DNA of 64,000 bases from Aneurinibacillus danicus (GTDB lineage Bacteria; Bacillota; Bacilli; Aneurinibacillales; Aneurinibacillaceae). Location of the stretch: assembly GCF_007991215.1 (NCBI RefSeq), contig NZ_BJXX01000068.1, positions 1 through 64,000 of the forward strand, read 5' to 3'. A program made the translations under genes and the position numbers. The notes below the pieces were generated by a model. The model ran no database searches and had not been told where the DNA came from. It worked only from the letters and a program-made list of their open reading frames with translations. The stretch's first letter is position 1. Each line of letters begins with the position of its first letter. Below, one piece after another: positions 18,281 to 26,917 of this stretch.

Positions 18281-19466
18281 TGACTCTCACTACGGATTGT
18301 TTGTATATGATCAGGTGAAGGCGCTGATAGAAAACGGGCATAGAGTTACCGTTATTTCCCCAAGTCCGTTTGCTCCTTTTCCGTTGCCATACTTAAGCCA
18401 AAAATGGAAGCGATATGCTCAGGTTCCCCTGCTGATGAAGAGAGAAGAGATATCCTTCTATAATCCCAAATACGTAGCTTACCCAAAAGGCTTTCTTTTG
18501 AACAGAAGTGGAAAAAGTGTGTTTCGCAGCATTAAGACCCAATGTAGGAATCTGTTGCGATTCCCTTACGATTTGATTCATGCACATGTTGTGCTTCCGG
18601 ATGGTTCAGCAGCACAACTCCTTTCGAAGATGCTTGGGGTTCCTTTCGTAGTAACCATACATGGAGCAGACTTTTCTACAACTATCTATCGAAATCCAAA
18701 ATGCATGGGAGTAGTACGCGAAACACTTGCCTCAGCAGCACAAGTCATTTTTGTCAGCTCTAAATTAAAGAACATAGGAGAAAAATTATTTCCTGATTTG
18801 TCATCACGTTATTGTATTATTCCGAATGGGGTAAACGGACGTTTTTTGGTTGATCAACAAGAGGAAAATAATGAGCGGCCACCAGAATGTTTAGATCGGT
18901 TTCTGCTTCTGAGCGTGTCGAATTTAATCGCATACAAAGGAATTGAATATAACTTGCGTGCAGTTGCCATGGTAGTAAAGAAAATTCCAACGATACATTA
19001 CCTGATTATTGGTGACGGCCCAATAAAGTCGGAGCTTGAAAAGCTTTCCCGTGAATTAGGGATTGAAGAACACGTTACTTTCATAGGGGCAGTTTCCAAT
19101 GAAGAGGTGAAGCGGTACATGAAGATGTGCGATCTATTTACTCTTCCAAGCTGGAACGAAGCATTCGGAATTGTTTACCTGGAAGCCATGGCATGCGGAA
19201 AATCTGTAATCGGATGCATGGGAGAGGGAATCGAAGACATTGTTTCTAACGGCGAAACAGGATGGTTGGTTCCCCCTAGGGACAGCAACGCATTGGCAGA
19301 ACGCATTATGCATTTGTATAGGGATGAAAAAACCAGAGTTGAAACGGGAATGAAGGCAAAAAAAACTGTTTGTCAGCATTTTACTTGGGAAAATAGTGTG
19401 GGGAAGATGTGCAATCTTTACTCTGAAATTATTGCGAGGGGAAGAGGGGGATCATCTTCAACATGA
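18240..19466 (+). CDS. Glycosyltransferase family 4
   Basis: 408 residues from ATG 18240, chosen because AAGGTGGAG lies 6 bases before it inside the wzy gene; the upstream TTG at 18219 has no RBS. The N-terminal acceptor domain has NILVISHMFPKTSDSHYGLF and HAHVVLPDG. The donor domain has LLSVSNLIAYKGIEYNLRAV, GDGPIKSELEKL and the EX7E region PSWNEAFGIVYLEAMACGK. It probably elongates the lipid-linked repeat unit. It ends in a 4-base overlap with the next gene. Confidence 0.9.
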   Translation: MNILVISHMFPKTSDSHYGLFVYDQVKALIENGHRVTVISPSPFAPFPLPYLSQKWKRYAQVPLLMKREEISFYNPKYVAYPKGFLLNRSGKSVFRSIKTQCRNLLRFPYDLIHAHVVLPDGSAAQLLSKMLGVPFVVTIHGADFSTTIYRNPKCMGVVRETLASAAQVIFVSSKLKNIGEKLFPDLSSRYCIIPNGVNGRFLVDQQEENNERPPECLDRFLLLSVSNLIAYKGIEYNLRAVAMVVKKIPTIHYLIIGDGPIKSELEKLSRELGIEEHVTFIGAVSNEEVKRYMKMCDLFTLPSWNEAFGIVYLEAMACGKSVIGCMGEGIEDIVSNGETGWLVPPRDSNALAERIMHLYRDEKTRVETGMKAKKTVCQHFTWENSVGKMCNLYSEIIARGRGGSSST

Positions 19467-20725
19467 AAAAAATTTGGATTTTTAATCATTATGCGATAGC
19501 ACCTGGAGCCAGTGGAGGGACTCGTCATTACGATTTGGGGAAGGAGCTTTGCAGAAAAGGGAATCAAGTGCGCATTTTTGCAGCTTCTTTTAACCACCAA
19601 GCAAAACAGGAGAGCATAAGATATTTTTCTTCTCAGTACGTACAGAAAGAAATCCATAACGGTGTTCAGTATGTATGGATTAAAACAATCCCCTATCAAA
19701 AAAATGATTGGCGTCGCATATGTAATATCTTAAGCTATACATTCAGAGCATTTATGGAATGCAGGCGAACGGAGGAAAAACCGGATATTGTGATTGGCTC
19801 TCTCATGCATCCACTGGCAGCTTTATTGGGATATGTTGTAGCTAAAAAGAAAAAATGCGCATTCTATTTCGAAGAGAGAGATCTATGGCCGGAAACTCTG
19901 GTTCATTTAGGTAAATTTTCCAGAAAGAATCCGATTGTCTGGATGTTAAGTCAGTTGGAAATGTTTTTGTACAGAAAGGCGGAGCGAATTATCGTTCTGT
20001 TTGATAAAGCGGTAGATTATGTATCAAATCGCGGCATTGACCGGGGAAAGGTACTTTACCTTCCGAATGGTGTTGATCTTTCGCGTTATAATTACCCGCA
20101 TCAGGAAGTTCCGTCGGAATTGGAAGAGTTATTAAACCGATTGCAAAATCGGTTGGTGGCTGTTTATATCGGTGCTCACGGAGTAGCGAACAATCTGGAC
20201 AGTATCCTCGAAGCGGCAAGTTTGTTGCAGCAGGATGATGAATGGAAAGATAAGCTAATGTTCCTTTTTATTGGTGATGGAACGGAGAAAAATAGGTTAA
20301 TCAAGAAGGCGAATGAGGCACGACTTTCGAATGTAATTTTTGGTCCAGCTATTCCAAAAGAATGGGTCCCAATTGTCTTGGAACGCACTCATATTGCCTT
20401 AGTTTCCATGCTTAAAGCAGATATTTACAAATGGGGATTCAGTCTAAACAAACTGTATGACTATCTTGCTGCTTCGCTCCCGGTAGTAATTCAATGTCAT
20501 CTGGAAACGACACTGATTGATCAAGCGGGAATAGGGATTAAGGTAAGCACTTCCAAAGAGATGGCGGAGGCGATCCGCTGGCTTGCACGTTCGGATAACG
20601 AACGTGCAAAAATGGGGGAAAAGGCGAGAGAATATGTGGAAAAGCATCATTCGTGGAACGAATTAAGTAACCGGTTAATAGACAGTTGGATGAGCAAAGA
20701 ACGAGAACGGGAGTGTTTAAAATAA
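19463..20725 (+). CDS. WbuB-type glycosyltransferase family 4
   Basis: 420 residues starting MKKIWIFNHYAIAPGASGGT, the hallmark opening of WbuB/WbnE-like transferases with a GGTRHYDLGKEL nucleotide-binding loop. The C-terminal half has VAVYIGAHGVANNLDSILEA and FSLNKLYDYLAASLPVV. WbuB homologues often transfer N-acetylated 6-deoxyhexosamines, which would suit the amino sugars made here (inference). The ATGA overlap with the preceding gene suggests coupled translation. The stop TAA shares a base with the ATG of the acetyltransferase. Confidence 0.88.
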   Translation: MKKIWIFNHYAIAPGASGGTRHYDLGKELCRKGNQVRIFAASFNHQAKQESIRYFSSQYVQKEIHNGVQYVWIKTIPYQKNDWRRICNILSYTFRAFMECRRTEEKPDIVIGSLMHPLAALLGYVVAKKKKCAFYFEERDLWPETLVHLGKFSRKNPIVWMLSQLEMFLYRKAERIIVLFDKAVDYVSNRGIDRGKVLYLPNGVDLSRYNYPHQEVPSELEELLNRLQNRLVAVYIGAHGVANNLDSILEAASLLQQDDEWKDKLMFLFIGDGTEKNRLIKKANEARLSNVIFGPAIPKEWVPIVLERTHIALVSMLKADIYKWGFSLNKLYDYLAASLPVVIQCHLETTLIDQAGIGIKVSTSKEMAEAIRWLARSDNERAKMGEKAREYVEKHHSWNELSNRLIDSWMSKERERECLK

Positions 20726-21498
20726 TGAATGTTGAAAAAGGCGTGAATGTCGTCATTGGTAATCAGGTTGAATTTGGTAATAATGTAATGCTAGGGCATA
20801 ACGTTATTATTTATGACGGTGTAAAAATCGGTAGCAACGTAGTTGTGCAGGATAATGCTGTAATAGGGAAACAGCCAACAAGAGCAAAAAATTCTGCTCG
20901 AAAAAATGAGATTGCCCTGTCTTCAACGGTTATTGGTGATGGATGTATAATCGGTACCTCAACCATTATTTATGCAGGGGCGATTTTGGAGCGGGATGTT
21001 TTTGTCGCCGATTTGGCTACTGTAAGAGAAAGGGTTACGATAGGAACGGGAACGATTGTCGGAAGAGGAGTAGCGGTCGAGAATGATTGCCAAATCGGAG
21101 CGTTTTGTAAGCTGGAGACAAATTGTTACATTACGGCATTTTCACAGCTGGGGAATCATGTTTTTATAGCTCCATGTGTAGTAACCACAAATGATAACTA
21201 TCTGGCCCGCTCTGAAGAGCGTTTTTTGAAAATGAAAGGTATAACGATAGCAGACGGAGGGCGTATTGGTGCAAATGCGACTGTACTGCCGGGAATTCTA
21301 ATCGAAGAGGATGGGACAGTTGGAGCAGGAAGTGTAGTTACGCGTGATGTGAAACGGGAGGAATTGGTGATAGGAGCTCCTGCCAAAAAAAGAAGGGAGG
21401 TTCCTCAGTCCCAGCTTCTGCGGAATCAGAACCATGGGAAAGGAAGTGAGGTATATCATTGTTATCCACATGAAACTGGGATGAGTATTTCAAATTAA
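20725..21498 (+). CDS. Left-handed beta-helix sugar N-acetyltransferase (WbpD/WlbB-like)
   Basis: 257 residues from ATG 20725 (CGGGAG upstream; the earlier in-frame TTG would lengthen it into the previous gene). Most of the protein consists of hexapeptide repeats, for example GNQVEFGNNVMLGHNVIIYDG, ending in GIGANATVLPGILIEEDGTV-type coils (GRIGANATVLPG) and VVTRDVKREELVIGAPAKK, typical of LbH acyltransferases using acetyl-CoA. It fits the 3-N-acetylation step after the WbpE-like aminotransferase. It could also acetylate the 4-amino sugar of the leftward arm, which has no acetyltransferase of its own. Confidence 0.88.
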   Translation: MNVEKGVNVVIGNQVEFGNNVMLGHNVIIYDGVKIGSNVVVQDNAVIGKQPTRAKNSARKNEIALSSTVIGDGCIIGTSTIIYAGAILERDVFVADLATVRERVTIGTGTIVGRGVAVENDCQIGAFCKLETNCYITAFSQLGNHVFIAPCVVTTNDNYLARSEERFLKMKGITIADGGRIGANATVLPGILIEEDGTVGAGSVVTRDVKREELVIGAPAKKRREVPQSQLLRNQNHGKGSEVYHCYPHETGMSISN

Positions 21499-21502
21499 TT
21501 AT

Positions 21503-22228
21503 TTGGAGCGGGGGATTCATCTGATAAGAACATTGCCAGCAGGAAGCGAGTGTAGTGATTTGAACGTAGAGAGCAGACTTGAGAAACATAGGTTGAAGAA
21601 AAGAACACGGCGTAAAAAGTTGATGAGATTGCTTACGAGCTTTTTCTTTTTACTTATCATTGTAGTGGTTGGGTGTTTTATTTATTCTGAGAAAATTCTG
21701 ACCTATATAGGGGGGAATCTGGTAGTAAAAAATCAGATAAAAAAAGCAGATGCTATTGTTGTTTTTGGAGGCGGTGAAAAACTTGAACGTCTTAACCATG
21801 CAATCACCCTTTATCAACAAGGGTATGCCCCGAAGATCGTCTTAAGCGGAGGGATAAGCAAGTCCCCCGATTCTTTTAACTGGGCTAAAAGCATGAAGGA
21901 ATATGGTATGAGAAAAGGTGTTCCTGCGGGAGTATTTATTGTGGATGATCGTGCTGAAAGCACCTATGACAATGCTCTTCACACAATTGACATTTTTCGA
22001 AAAGAAGGTTTCTCAACCGGTATCCTTGTTACATCCCCTTATCATACGAAGCGCTCACTCTGGACTCTTAAACAAATTGAGAAAGAATCCAGAGTGAAGT
22101 TGGAATGGGTTTTAAGTCCTACTACCGAGAGTTCTTTTTATATTCAAAACTGGTGGAAAAACAAAATGGTACGATCATTTGTTATTGAAGAGTATGTAAA
22201 ACTGGTTGCATACAAACTAATCTATTGA
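21503..22228 (+). CDS. YdcF/SanA-like DUF218 membrane protein
   Basis: Contains one membrane helix (LLTSFFFLLIIVVVGCFIY) followed by a DUF218 domain: ADAIVVFGGG near its start, IVLSGG, ESTYDNALHT and VTSPYHTKRSLWTL. Members act in cell-envelope processes (ElyC, SanA), but the reaction is not established. The start is uncertain: TTG 21503 has no RBS, GGAGCGGGGG lies at 21505-21514, and ATG 21623 would begin just before the helix with a weak RBS. It is the last gene of the rightward arm. No clear terminator was seen after it. Confidence 0.75.
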   Translation: MERGIHLIRTLPAGSECSDLNVESRLEKHRLKKRTRRKKLMRLLTSFFFLLIIVVVGCFIYSEKILTYIGGNLVVKNQIKKADAIVVFGGGEKLERLNHAITLYQQGYAPKIVLSGGISKSPDSFNWAKSMKEYGMRKGVPAGVFIVDDRAESTYDNALHTIDIFRKEGFSTGILVTSPYHTKRSLWTLKQIEKESRVKLEWVLSPTTESSFYIQNWWKNKMVRSFVIEEYVKLVAYKLIY

Positions 22229-22333
22229 ATAATCACCGTTAGAATGACCTAATGAAAGGAGATGAGTCATAAATGGAACGAAATACCGCATTAGTGTAAA
22301 ATAAACAGTATCAGGAATAGGGAGGCAGTGCCA

Positions 22334-22476
22334 GTGAATGAAATCGAAAAAGTGCTATGAGCTGTTTTGGACGAAAAAATTTCGCCGATTAACGAAAATC
22401 TACAGAAACTTGGCCGACACATTGATACACTGGAAGACAACATGAACAAGCAATTTACAGAAACTAAGACCGATTT
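22334..22476 (+). pseudogene. Decayed small coiled-coil gene with an in-frame stop
   Basis: After GGGAGG (22321-22326), GTG 22334 opens a frame encoding MNEIEKVL, then TGA at 22358, then AVLDEKISPINENLQKLG, RHIDTLEDNM and NKQFTETKTD. The heptad-like pattern resembles small Bacillales coiled-coil proteins of unknown role. CGA (Arg) or TGG (Trp) at the stop would restore it. The frame runs on to 22540 but there it is antisense to the HD-GYP gene, so the true end is probably lost. Confidence 0.5.
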
Positions 22477-23571
22477 TTATCGCATAATATCGCACTCCTC
22501 AATCATAAGAGAGAGGTTCTTGGATAAGTCAACCTCATGATAATGCGGTAGAGGGTTATTTGCGGGGTCTTTAATAATACGGACGATAGGACGGGTAAGC
22601 ATATTGGCTTTGTACCCGGCAACGATGGCAGTTTCCCCGGTATTCAATTTGACGCTGACGCCTATCGGATAAATGGCTACAGTGTTGCGGAAAGACTCAA
22701 CATAATCCTGATCAAAATGGGTACCGGATTGACTGTAGAGGATTTCGATAGCAAGATGCGGCAGCATAGCGCGCCGGTGGACCCGATGACTGGTCAGCGC
22801 TTCGAATACGTCTGCAACCGCCAACAGGCGTGCATACTTGTGAATCTCATCTTTCTTCAGGCCGCGTGGATAGCCGCTTCCGTCTAGGCGTTCATGATGC
22901 TGATATGCACAGTGGGCCGCAAGCAAGGGAAAGCCATATTCCTGCCGCAGCAGATCGAATCCGTATTCCGTATGTTTTTTGACTGTTTCGAATTCTTTGC
23001 TGGTGAGCTGTCCTTCTTTCTGGATAATGCTCGTCGGAACTTTCATTTGTCCGATATCATGCAAGAGCGCTCCGAGTCCGATTTCCGTTAACTCTTTATC
23101 GCTATACCCTTTTTTTATTCCGATTCCTATTGCATACAGCGTTGTATTGAGGGAATGAGAGTATACATAATGATCATGGATGTGAATGTTGCCGAGTAGA
23201 TTAATAGCCGATTTGCGACTCTTCATCTCATCGATAATCCGCTGGCATAAAGCACTGAATGTGCTGTAAAGAGAAGCCGATTTTTTTGTTTGGGATTTTA
23301 TAGAAGAGCTTGTTTGAATTTCATTAAAAGTAGAATAGATGGTGCTTAAAGCTTCACATCGTGTTTCGTCGGAGATAACTTGATCGATATAAATATCCTC
23401 TGTCGCCTTGTCCCGTACATATACCATATCAATTCCCATTTGCTTGAAACGTTTAATCGTCTGCCCTGTTAATTCTGAATGGGTGCCCAGAATGACGGCG
23501 CCTTTCTGATTCAATACAGGTTTCGCCAGCACCATGCCCGGTTCACATCGGGACGTTGAAACGAGTCTCAT
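22477..23571 (-). CDS. HD-GYP domain protein, probable cyclic-di-GMP phosphodiesterase
   Basis: 364 residues from ATG 23571, which follows GGAGAAAGGG. The much longer upstream frame overlaps the histidine kinase gene and is not used. The N-terminal segment MRLVSTSRCEPGMVLAKPVLN is common in Bacillales HD-GYP proteins. The catalytic domain has LLHDIGQMKVP with the HD pair and HHERLDGSGYPRGL with the GYP motif, which favours c-di-GMP hydrolysis to pGpG/GMP. A C-terminal tail with VKLNTGETAIVAG follows. No receiver or membrane domain is present, so it is cytosolic. Confidence 0.9.
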   Translation of the reverse strand: MRLVSTSRCEPGMVLAKPVLNQKGAVILGTHSELTGQTIKRFKQMGIDMVYVRDKATEDIYIDQVISDETRCEALSTIYSTFNEIQTSSSIKSQTKKSASLYSTFSALCQRIIDEMKSRKSAINLLGNIHIHDHYVYSHSLNTTLYAIGIGIKKGYSDKELTEIGLGALLHDIGQMKVPTSIIQKEGQLTSKEFETVKKHTEYGFDLLRQEYGFPLLAAHCAYQHHERLDGSGYPRGLKKDEIHKYARLLAVADVFEALTSHRVHRRAMLPHLAIEILYSQSGTHFDQDYVESFRNTVAIYPIGVSVKLNTGETAIVAGYKANMLTRPIVRIIKDPANNPLPHYHEVDLSKNLSLMIEECDIMR

Positions 23572-23663
23572 AATTTTCCCTTTCTCCTTTTCCTTGAATC
23601 TCCAACGATTATATTCATAATGCAAGTCATATGATAAGTGATAGCGGTCATGTCTATTGTCAT

Positions 23664-23699
23664 ACAAAAAAACAACCCAATTCTTCGTTGGAATTGGGT
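23664..23699 (-). terminator. Terminator of the two-component operon
   Basis: CCCAATTC (23676-23683) pairs with GAATTGGG (23691-23698). On the minus strand the hairpin is followed by TTGTTTTTTT, directly after the histidine kinase stop. Confidence 0.85.
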
Positions 23700-23707
23700 G
23701 GATTAAA

Positions 23708-25663
23708 CTATAATGGAAAAGAAATCGTAAGCTGGCAGCCTTGGTTGGGCTGTGATATAACGGATAGCGTTCCATTTATTTCTGCAGCACGGCTTTCCAT
23801 TGTCTTTAAACCGAAACCATACGTTATATTTTCACAACCCTGGCCGTTGTCTTTTAATAAGAATACGATCGTTTCGTTTTCCTCTTTGAGAATAAAGGTG
23901 AAATGCGTACTTTTGCCGTGCCGGATGCCATTTGTTAATCCTTCCTGCAGAGCATGGTAAAGAAATTTTTTCTGGGAGAGATTCAAATCAGGCAGAGGAA
24001 AGATAGTATACTCAATCTCGATTCCCGCGTGCTTCTCGGTCACATGAATAAGCTCTTTAAGCTCCGCTAGTAAATCAAAAATAAGGGTATCTTCCTTAAT
24101 CATACGGACTGTACGTCGAATCTCATTCAATCCGTTGCGGACAAGTTCCTGTGCCAGTTCCAATTTTTCTATAGCCAGAGGAAGATTTTTTCCGATAAGG
24201 CGTTTTCCGGCTTCGATTTGCACGATAATGGGCGTTAAGGTATGGCCCACAATGTCGTGAATTTCACCGGCGATGCGATTTCGTTCTGCAAGCGCGGACA
24301 TTTCGGAGCGGGCTGCTGCCATTTCTTGAAGGGAGTGCTCAAGCTTTTGTGTTCGTTCCCTTACTTTTTCTTCAAGTGTATTATTCAAATTCTTCAATTG
24401 AATGGACATTCGTTCTACATTGGCAAATGCGCGTGCGGACTTTACCAATATGGTGAACGATTGAACAAATACAAAGAGAAAGAGCCCGAATGGGGTTAGA
24501 TTTCCGATTTTGACTATTTGGTTGTAGTACAGAATATCGTTGATGGCTGTAAGAAAAAAAATCACCGCAACAGATACATTTAACAGAGCAAACTCCCTCT
24601 TTCGCAGGGCAACAAGAAAAAGAAGAAATAGTATATAGGAAATGCAAGCAAGCATAACAGGGTAGAACCATGTAATCGCTGTCGAGTGGAATACAGATGT
24701 TGTCGTCAGAGTAAGTAAGCTAAAAGCTCCTCCTAAAATTTGTGTGAGACGAATAAATGGATGAGGAAAGTCTTCCGGATACATAGAATGAAGAAACATA
24801 ACAAAAATAGGAAGCGCAAGATAAAAACCGAGATATTCAGCCTTTAATGATATCTCCCAGTCGAAATTGGGAAATAGAGTAGTCAGAAGTATATCGCGAC
24901 CGGTAATGACGGAGCGGATACCAATAAACAAACAAAATAGGCCAAAATACAGCGGCGACTTGTTCGTACGGCGCAGCAGATAGAGAACGAAATGATACAG
25001 CCCCGCAATCAGCAAGCAGGAAGAGAGCGCTGCGTCAAAAATCAGCTTTTTTTGTTTCAGGTCGGTAATCTGCTTGTCGTTCCCAAGTAGAATAGCTTTC
25101 CATATCCCACCTTTTTTATGCACAAAGTTGGCGATATGAAAGGTTAATGTAACCCGCTCTTCTTTCGGTTGAAAATATACCACCTGAGATAAGCTTTGCG
25201 GTTTCATTTCCTGTGCGGTTTTTCCGATCGTTCCGGCGGAAGCTGCTAGCTTACCGTTGATGTAGAGCCTGTAAGCAGAAGATATCGTAGGAATATAGAG
25301 AGCCTTGGTAGAGTTTTTCTCTGCCGGATTGAATTGAACGGTGATTGTATAAGTAGCATACCCCTGCCCGGGCAGGGGTATGCCATTGATTTTTTTACTG
25401 TTCCATATGGAAGGGACTATGATAGTATGGTCCTGGTTTTGGGAAGGCGATGCGTTTGGGATATCCATAGTAAACTGTTTCCAGTAAAATTTCCATTCTC
25501 CATTTAGCTTGATAGGGCCCTGCGTTGTAAAATTCCAGCGTGAAGCATCAAGAACGCCATTTTTTACAGCAGGAAAAGAAGAAGAATGAACCGCGCAGCC
25601 GGAAAGTACAAAACTAAAAAATAAAATAGTAAGTGCAAACAAGGAAAATAATCGTTCTCTCAT
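23708..25663 (-). CDS. Membrane sensor histidine kinase (7TM-DISM, NarX/DesK-type HisKA_3)
   Basis: 651 residues from the ATG at 25663 (AAAGGGG upstream). The N-terminus has a signal ending in a lipobox-like LSGC (Cys23), then an external jelly-roll-like 7TMR-DISMED2 domain (NGEWKFYWKQF), a seven-helix 7TMR-DISM membrane module (about 205-410), a coiled linker, HisKA_3 with H469 in GEIHDIVGH, and a HATPase domain (LQEGLTNGIRHG, DNGQGC). It should phosphorylate the response regulator encoded upstream. The stimulus is unknown; DISM sensors often see carbohydrates or small ligands. A lipobox on a multi-pass kinase is unusual and may only be a membrane helix. Confidence 0.9.
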   Translation of the reverse strand: MRERLFSLFALTILFFSFVLSGCAVHSSSFPAVKNGVLDASRWNFTTQGPIKLNGEWKFYWKQFTMDIPNASPSQNQDHTIIVPSIWNSKKINGIPLPGQGYATYTITVQFNPAEKNSTKALYIPTISSAYRLYINGKLAASAGTIGKTAQEMKPQSLSQVVYFQPKEERVTLTFHIANFVHKKGGIWKAILLGNDKQITDLKQKKLIFDAALSSCLLIAGLYHFVLYLLRRTNKSPLYFGLFCLFIGIRSVITGRDILLTTLFPNFDWEISLKAEYLGFYLALPIFVMFLHSMYPEDFPHPFIRLTQILGGAFSLLTLTTTSVFHSTAITWFYPVMLACISYILFLLFLVALRKREFALLNVSVAVIFFLTAINDILYYNQIVKIGNLTPFGLFLFVFVQSFTILVKSARAFANVERMSIQLKNLNNTLEEKVRERTQKLEHSLQEMAAARSEMSALAERNRIAGEIHDIVGHTLTPIIVQIEAGKRLIGKNLPLAIEKLELAQELVRNGLNEIRRTVRMIKEDTLIFDLLAELKELIHVTEKHAGIEIEYTIFPLPDLNLSQKKFLYHALQEGLTNGIRHGKSTHFTFILKEENETIVFLLKDNGQGCENITYGFGLKTMESRAAEINGTLSVISQPNQGCQLTISFPL

Positions 25664-25700
25664 CCAGTGATATCCCCTTTGTTTGTGGTAGATAGGGAAG

Positions 25701-26372
25701 TTACTTCGGGTGCTCCACACCTAATTCTTTTAAATAAAGAATGGCCTTAGAACGTTCGTTGGTTCCTATCTTAGCATAAATCATGCTGATGTAATTTTTG
25801 ACCGTTCCTTCACTGATAAATAGCGTCTTTGCGATCTGGCGGTTGCTCATGCCCTGAAGCATCAACACGGCAACTTCTCTCTCCCGTTCGGATAGTCCGA
25901 TGCCCTGCTGTTTAAGACGTTCGACGTGGATGGAACTTCTCGTCTGGAAAGAGACATGTGAGAGGCGGGCAGCAAGTTTGGCTGCGATAACGGCCGGCAT
26001 CATCATCTGGCCTTTTACGGCGTCACGGATAGAAGCGATTAATTTATCTCCAGGCATGTCTTTCAATAGAAATCCGCTTGCACCATTTGCCATCCCCTCT
26101 ACAATATACTCGTCTTCTGCAAACGTTGTAAGAATGAGGATGAGTGTGTGTGGAAAATCCTTTTTGATTTTTTTGGTGCTTTCAATGCCGTCCATAACCG
26201 GCATTTTGATATCCATTAATACAATGTCGGGTTTGTGTTCACGTACCATTTCGTAGGCTTGCTGTCCGTTTTCCGCCGTACCAATTACCCGCATGTCGTT
26301 TTCAAGATCAAGAATAGTTTTTAGACCTTCTCGCATGAGGGTTTGGTCGTCTGCAATTAAGATTGTAATCAT
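25701..26372 (-). CDS. NarL/LuxR-family response regulator
   Basis: 223 residues. The receiver domain has the acidic pocket D8/D9, phospho-acceptor D54 in VLMDIKMP, Thr in LILTTF and Lys in FLLKDMPG. The C-terminal LuxR-type helix-turn-helix begins LSEREREVAVLMLQGMSNRQ. It is the first gene of a two-gene operon with the histidine kinase, 37 bases apart. Targets are unknown; neither the HD-GYP gene nor the small gene at 26483 shares an obvious operator with it. Confidence 0.92.
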   Translation of the reverse strand: MITILIADDQTLMREGLKTILDLENDMRVIGTAENGQQAYEMVREHKPDIVLMDIKMPVMDGIESTKKIKKDFPHTLILILTTFAEDEYIVEGMANGASGFLLKDMPGDKLIASIRDAVKGQMMMPAVIAAKLAARLSHVSFQTRSSIHVERLKQQGIGLSEREREVAVLMLQGMSNRQIAKTLFISEGTVKNYISMIYAKIGTNERSKAILYLKELGVEHPK

Positions 26373-26482
26373 AAGACTGCTCCGCTCTCCTTGATAAATG
26401 GTTTGTATTATTCATTATAATACTGTTTTACTGATGGAAGGAGGGAAAAAGGACGAGCGGCAACGCCTGCGCGTTTTTCTTA

Positions 26483-26680
26483 TTAGTCTCTTTGACGGTG
26501 TGATTCCGGACAGGCGGGGCAGAGGTGAGTCTGATCTTGTTCATAGATATGGCATAGACTTCCTTTTACTTCTAAAAGGCCGCATGGAATGAGAAGAAGA
26601 TACTGTTGTTCTTTTTTGGCTACTACATAGCCTCGTATAACACGGGAGCATTCTGAAACTTTTACATACATTTCCTGCAT
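26483..26680 (-). CDS. Small cysteine-containing protein of unknown function
   Basis: A 65-residue protein starting MQEMYVKVSECSRVIRG, with five Cys including a C-terminal CPAC motif (CPACPESHRQ) and an upstream single Cys in LIPCGL, which could bind zinc. CAGGAG lies 10 bases before the ATG. It lies upstream of, and on the same strand as, the two-component pair, about 110 bases away. Not recognised; the opposite-strand frame at 26398 has poorer support. Confidence 0.5.
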   Translation of the reverse strand: MQEMYVKVSECSRVIRGYVVAKKEQQYLLLIPCGLLEVKGSLCHIYEQDQTHLCPACPESHRQRD

Positions 26681-26917
26681 ACTGTTTTGGCTCCTGACTT
26701 AAATTGGTATTTGTAGCCTATTATAAGAAAGCGTAAGTCACAACATAACTGATAGCTGTCATATAAAAGGTCATAAATAAAAGCGCTCACTCCGTAAAAT
26801 AAAGAAAAAAATGCCCTGAATAGTGTGCCTTATAGTGACAAAAATTAGAGTAAGGGCGAAGATTAAAAAATCGTCTGACGGAAGATGAATATATAAACGT
26901 TGATTGGAGTGTAAACA

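Noticed and set aside
26398-26592. 64-codon plus-strand frame before the alcohol dehydrogenase
   Set aside because: The minus-strand 65-residue frame over the same bases has a better RBS and Cys motifs; both cannot readily be real.
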